A DNA stretch of 64,000 nt, from assembly GCF_000011245.1 (NCBI RefSeq), contig NC_004193.1, positions 412,501 through 476,500 on the forward strand, written 5' to 3'. Shown piece after piece: positions 63,736-64,000 of the stretch; within the stretch, counting starts at the first letter, position 1; each line of letters starts with the position of its first letter. The notes beneath the pieces are model-generated. The model made no database searches, was not told the DNA's origin, and worked only from the letters and a program-made list of their open reading frames with translations. Position numbers and translations under genes: made by a program. This DNA is from Oceanobacillus iheyensis HTE831. Lineage in GTDB: Bacteria > Bacillota > Bacilli > Bacillales > Amphibacillaceae.

Positions 63736-63767
63736 ATGATCATCTCCGTTTATATATTTTTGGAGAC

Positions 63768-63800
63768 AAAAAAGCCCCCGTTCTTTTCCAGAACAAGGGG
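63768..63800 (-). terminator. Attenuator terminator of the Vga-like gene
   Basis: On the minus strand CCCC-TT-GTTCT and AGAAC-GGGG form a stem (two-base bulge) followed by GCTTTTTT, 33 bases before the start codon. Confidence 0.8.
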
Positions 63801-63886
63801 ATAGCACCGGGTATTGGCAACGGAAAATAGAGCTATCCCGTAGCACATACACAAGGAAAGATAGAAGCTAATCCTGTTCTGGAAAA
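63784..63886 (-). promoter_or_regulatory. Antiterminator of the Vga-like gene leader
   Basis: TTTTCCAGAACA (63784-63795) pairs perfectly with TGTTCTGGAAAA (63875-63886), and GGGATAGC (63798-63805) with GCTATCCC (63832-63839). This 20-bp compound helix uses the 5' half of the terminator at 63768-63800, so the two structures are mutually exclusive. Confidence 0.75.
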
Positions 63887-63917
63887 TTCAATTAAACATA
63901 ACAAAACGCACCGATGG

Positions 63918-63946
63918 TATTTACGCACGATAGTCTTTTATGTCGA
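63918..63946 (-). promoter_or_regulatory. Candidate promoter of the Vga-like gene
   Basis: On the minus strand TCGACA (63941-63946), 17 bp and TAAATA (63918-63923). This would give a leader of about 175 bases containing the whole attenuator. The -10 is weak. I see no gene between 63736 and the window end. Confidence 0.4.
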
Positions 63947-64000
63947 TATGAATTTTCTTAGATTAATAACAGGATTAGTACTTCATGTTCCCTTGATTCA

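Noticed and set aside
63736..63852. N-terminal extension of the Vga-like protein
   Set aside because: It crosses the attenuator terminator, while the ATG at 63735 has a good binding site and matches the Vga start.

Overview
The window is low-GC Gram-positive chromosome. AGGAGG-type ribosome binding sites are strong, TTG and GTG starts are common, and many genes match Bacillus subtilis families (glgBCDAP, yoaS-yozG-yoaT, mntABCD, mhqR/mhqD, yugN, yqfW, yfkAB, brnQ, ribD, aroD). A BCCT osmolyte carrier and the overall style suggest a Bacillaceae genus such as Oceanobacillus; the genus is an inference. I see no rRNA, tRNA, insertion sequence, prophage or CRISPR array.

Layout. 1-8.1 kb: 3' part of a secreted CAP protein, an aldo/keto reductase, a broken gene, small novel ORFs, an ABC-F protein behind a terminator-bearing leader, an AI-2E-type permease, a Met-specific T-box in front of a truncated methionyl-tRNA synthetase, and a PadR/membrane-protein operon with twin operators. 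8.1-17.4 kb: TspO-like and AbrB-type membrane proteins, DUF72, DUF1992, YugN, BCCT carrier, a methyltransferase, MFS exporter, PhnB-like protein, LLM oxidoreductase. 17.4-28.1 kb: glycogen metabolism, with pullulanase divergent from glgB-glgC-glgD-glgA-glgP, which run from one clear promoter. 28.5-36.4 kb: SRPBCC and YfiT proteins, a methyltransferase, the yoaS-yozG-yoaT cluster, a hydratase plus MtnE-like aminotransferase, BrnQ. 36.5-38.9 kb: a GTP cyclohydrolase II / RibD / HAD-phosphatase operon. 39.2-44.8 kb: MerR plus ABC exporter, a GntR/ABC operon, aroD. 45-48.6 kb: MntR-boxed manganese ABC uptake operon, followed by tandem 52-bp repeats. 49-55.2 kb: catalase, YfkAB radical SAM, NUDIX, MetA, DUF3891, QueT under a preQ1 riboswitch. 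55.4-61.9 kb: VOC/CatE-like proteins, a Ca2+/Na+ antiporter, MhqD/MhqR, aldo/keto reductase, FetAB. 62.1-64 kb: a Vga-type ABC-F ribosome protection gene with an attenuator leader.

Functional themes are glycogen storage, metal homeostasis (Mn uptake, Fe/Fet export), quinone and peroxide defence, and ribosome protection by two ABC-F proteins. Much of the interest lies in RNA-level control: T-box, preQ1-I, two probable attenuators, an RBS-masking hairpin, and a dispersed hairpin repeat family with four copies here. I found no clearly new multi-protein system. The strongest leads are the orphan T-box/metS remnant, the ABC-F leaders, the three-gene cassette that could stop at 5-amino-6-ribitylaminouracil, and the repeat families.
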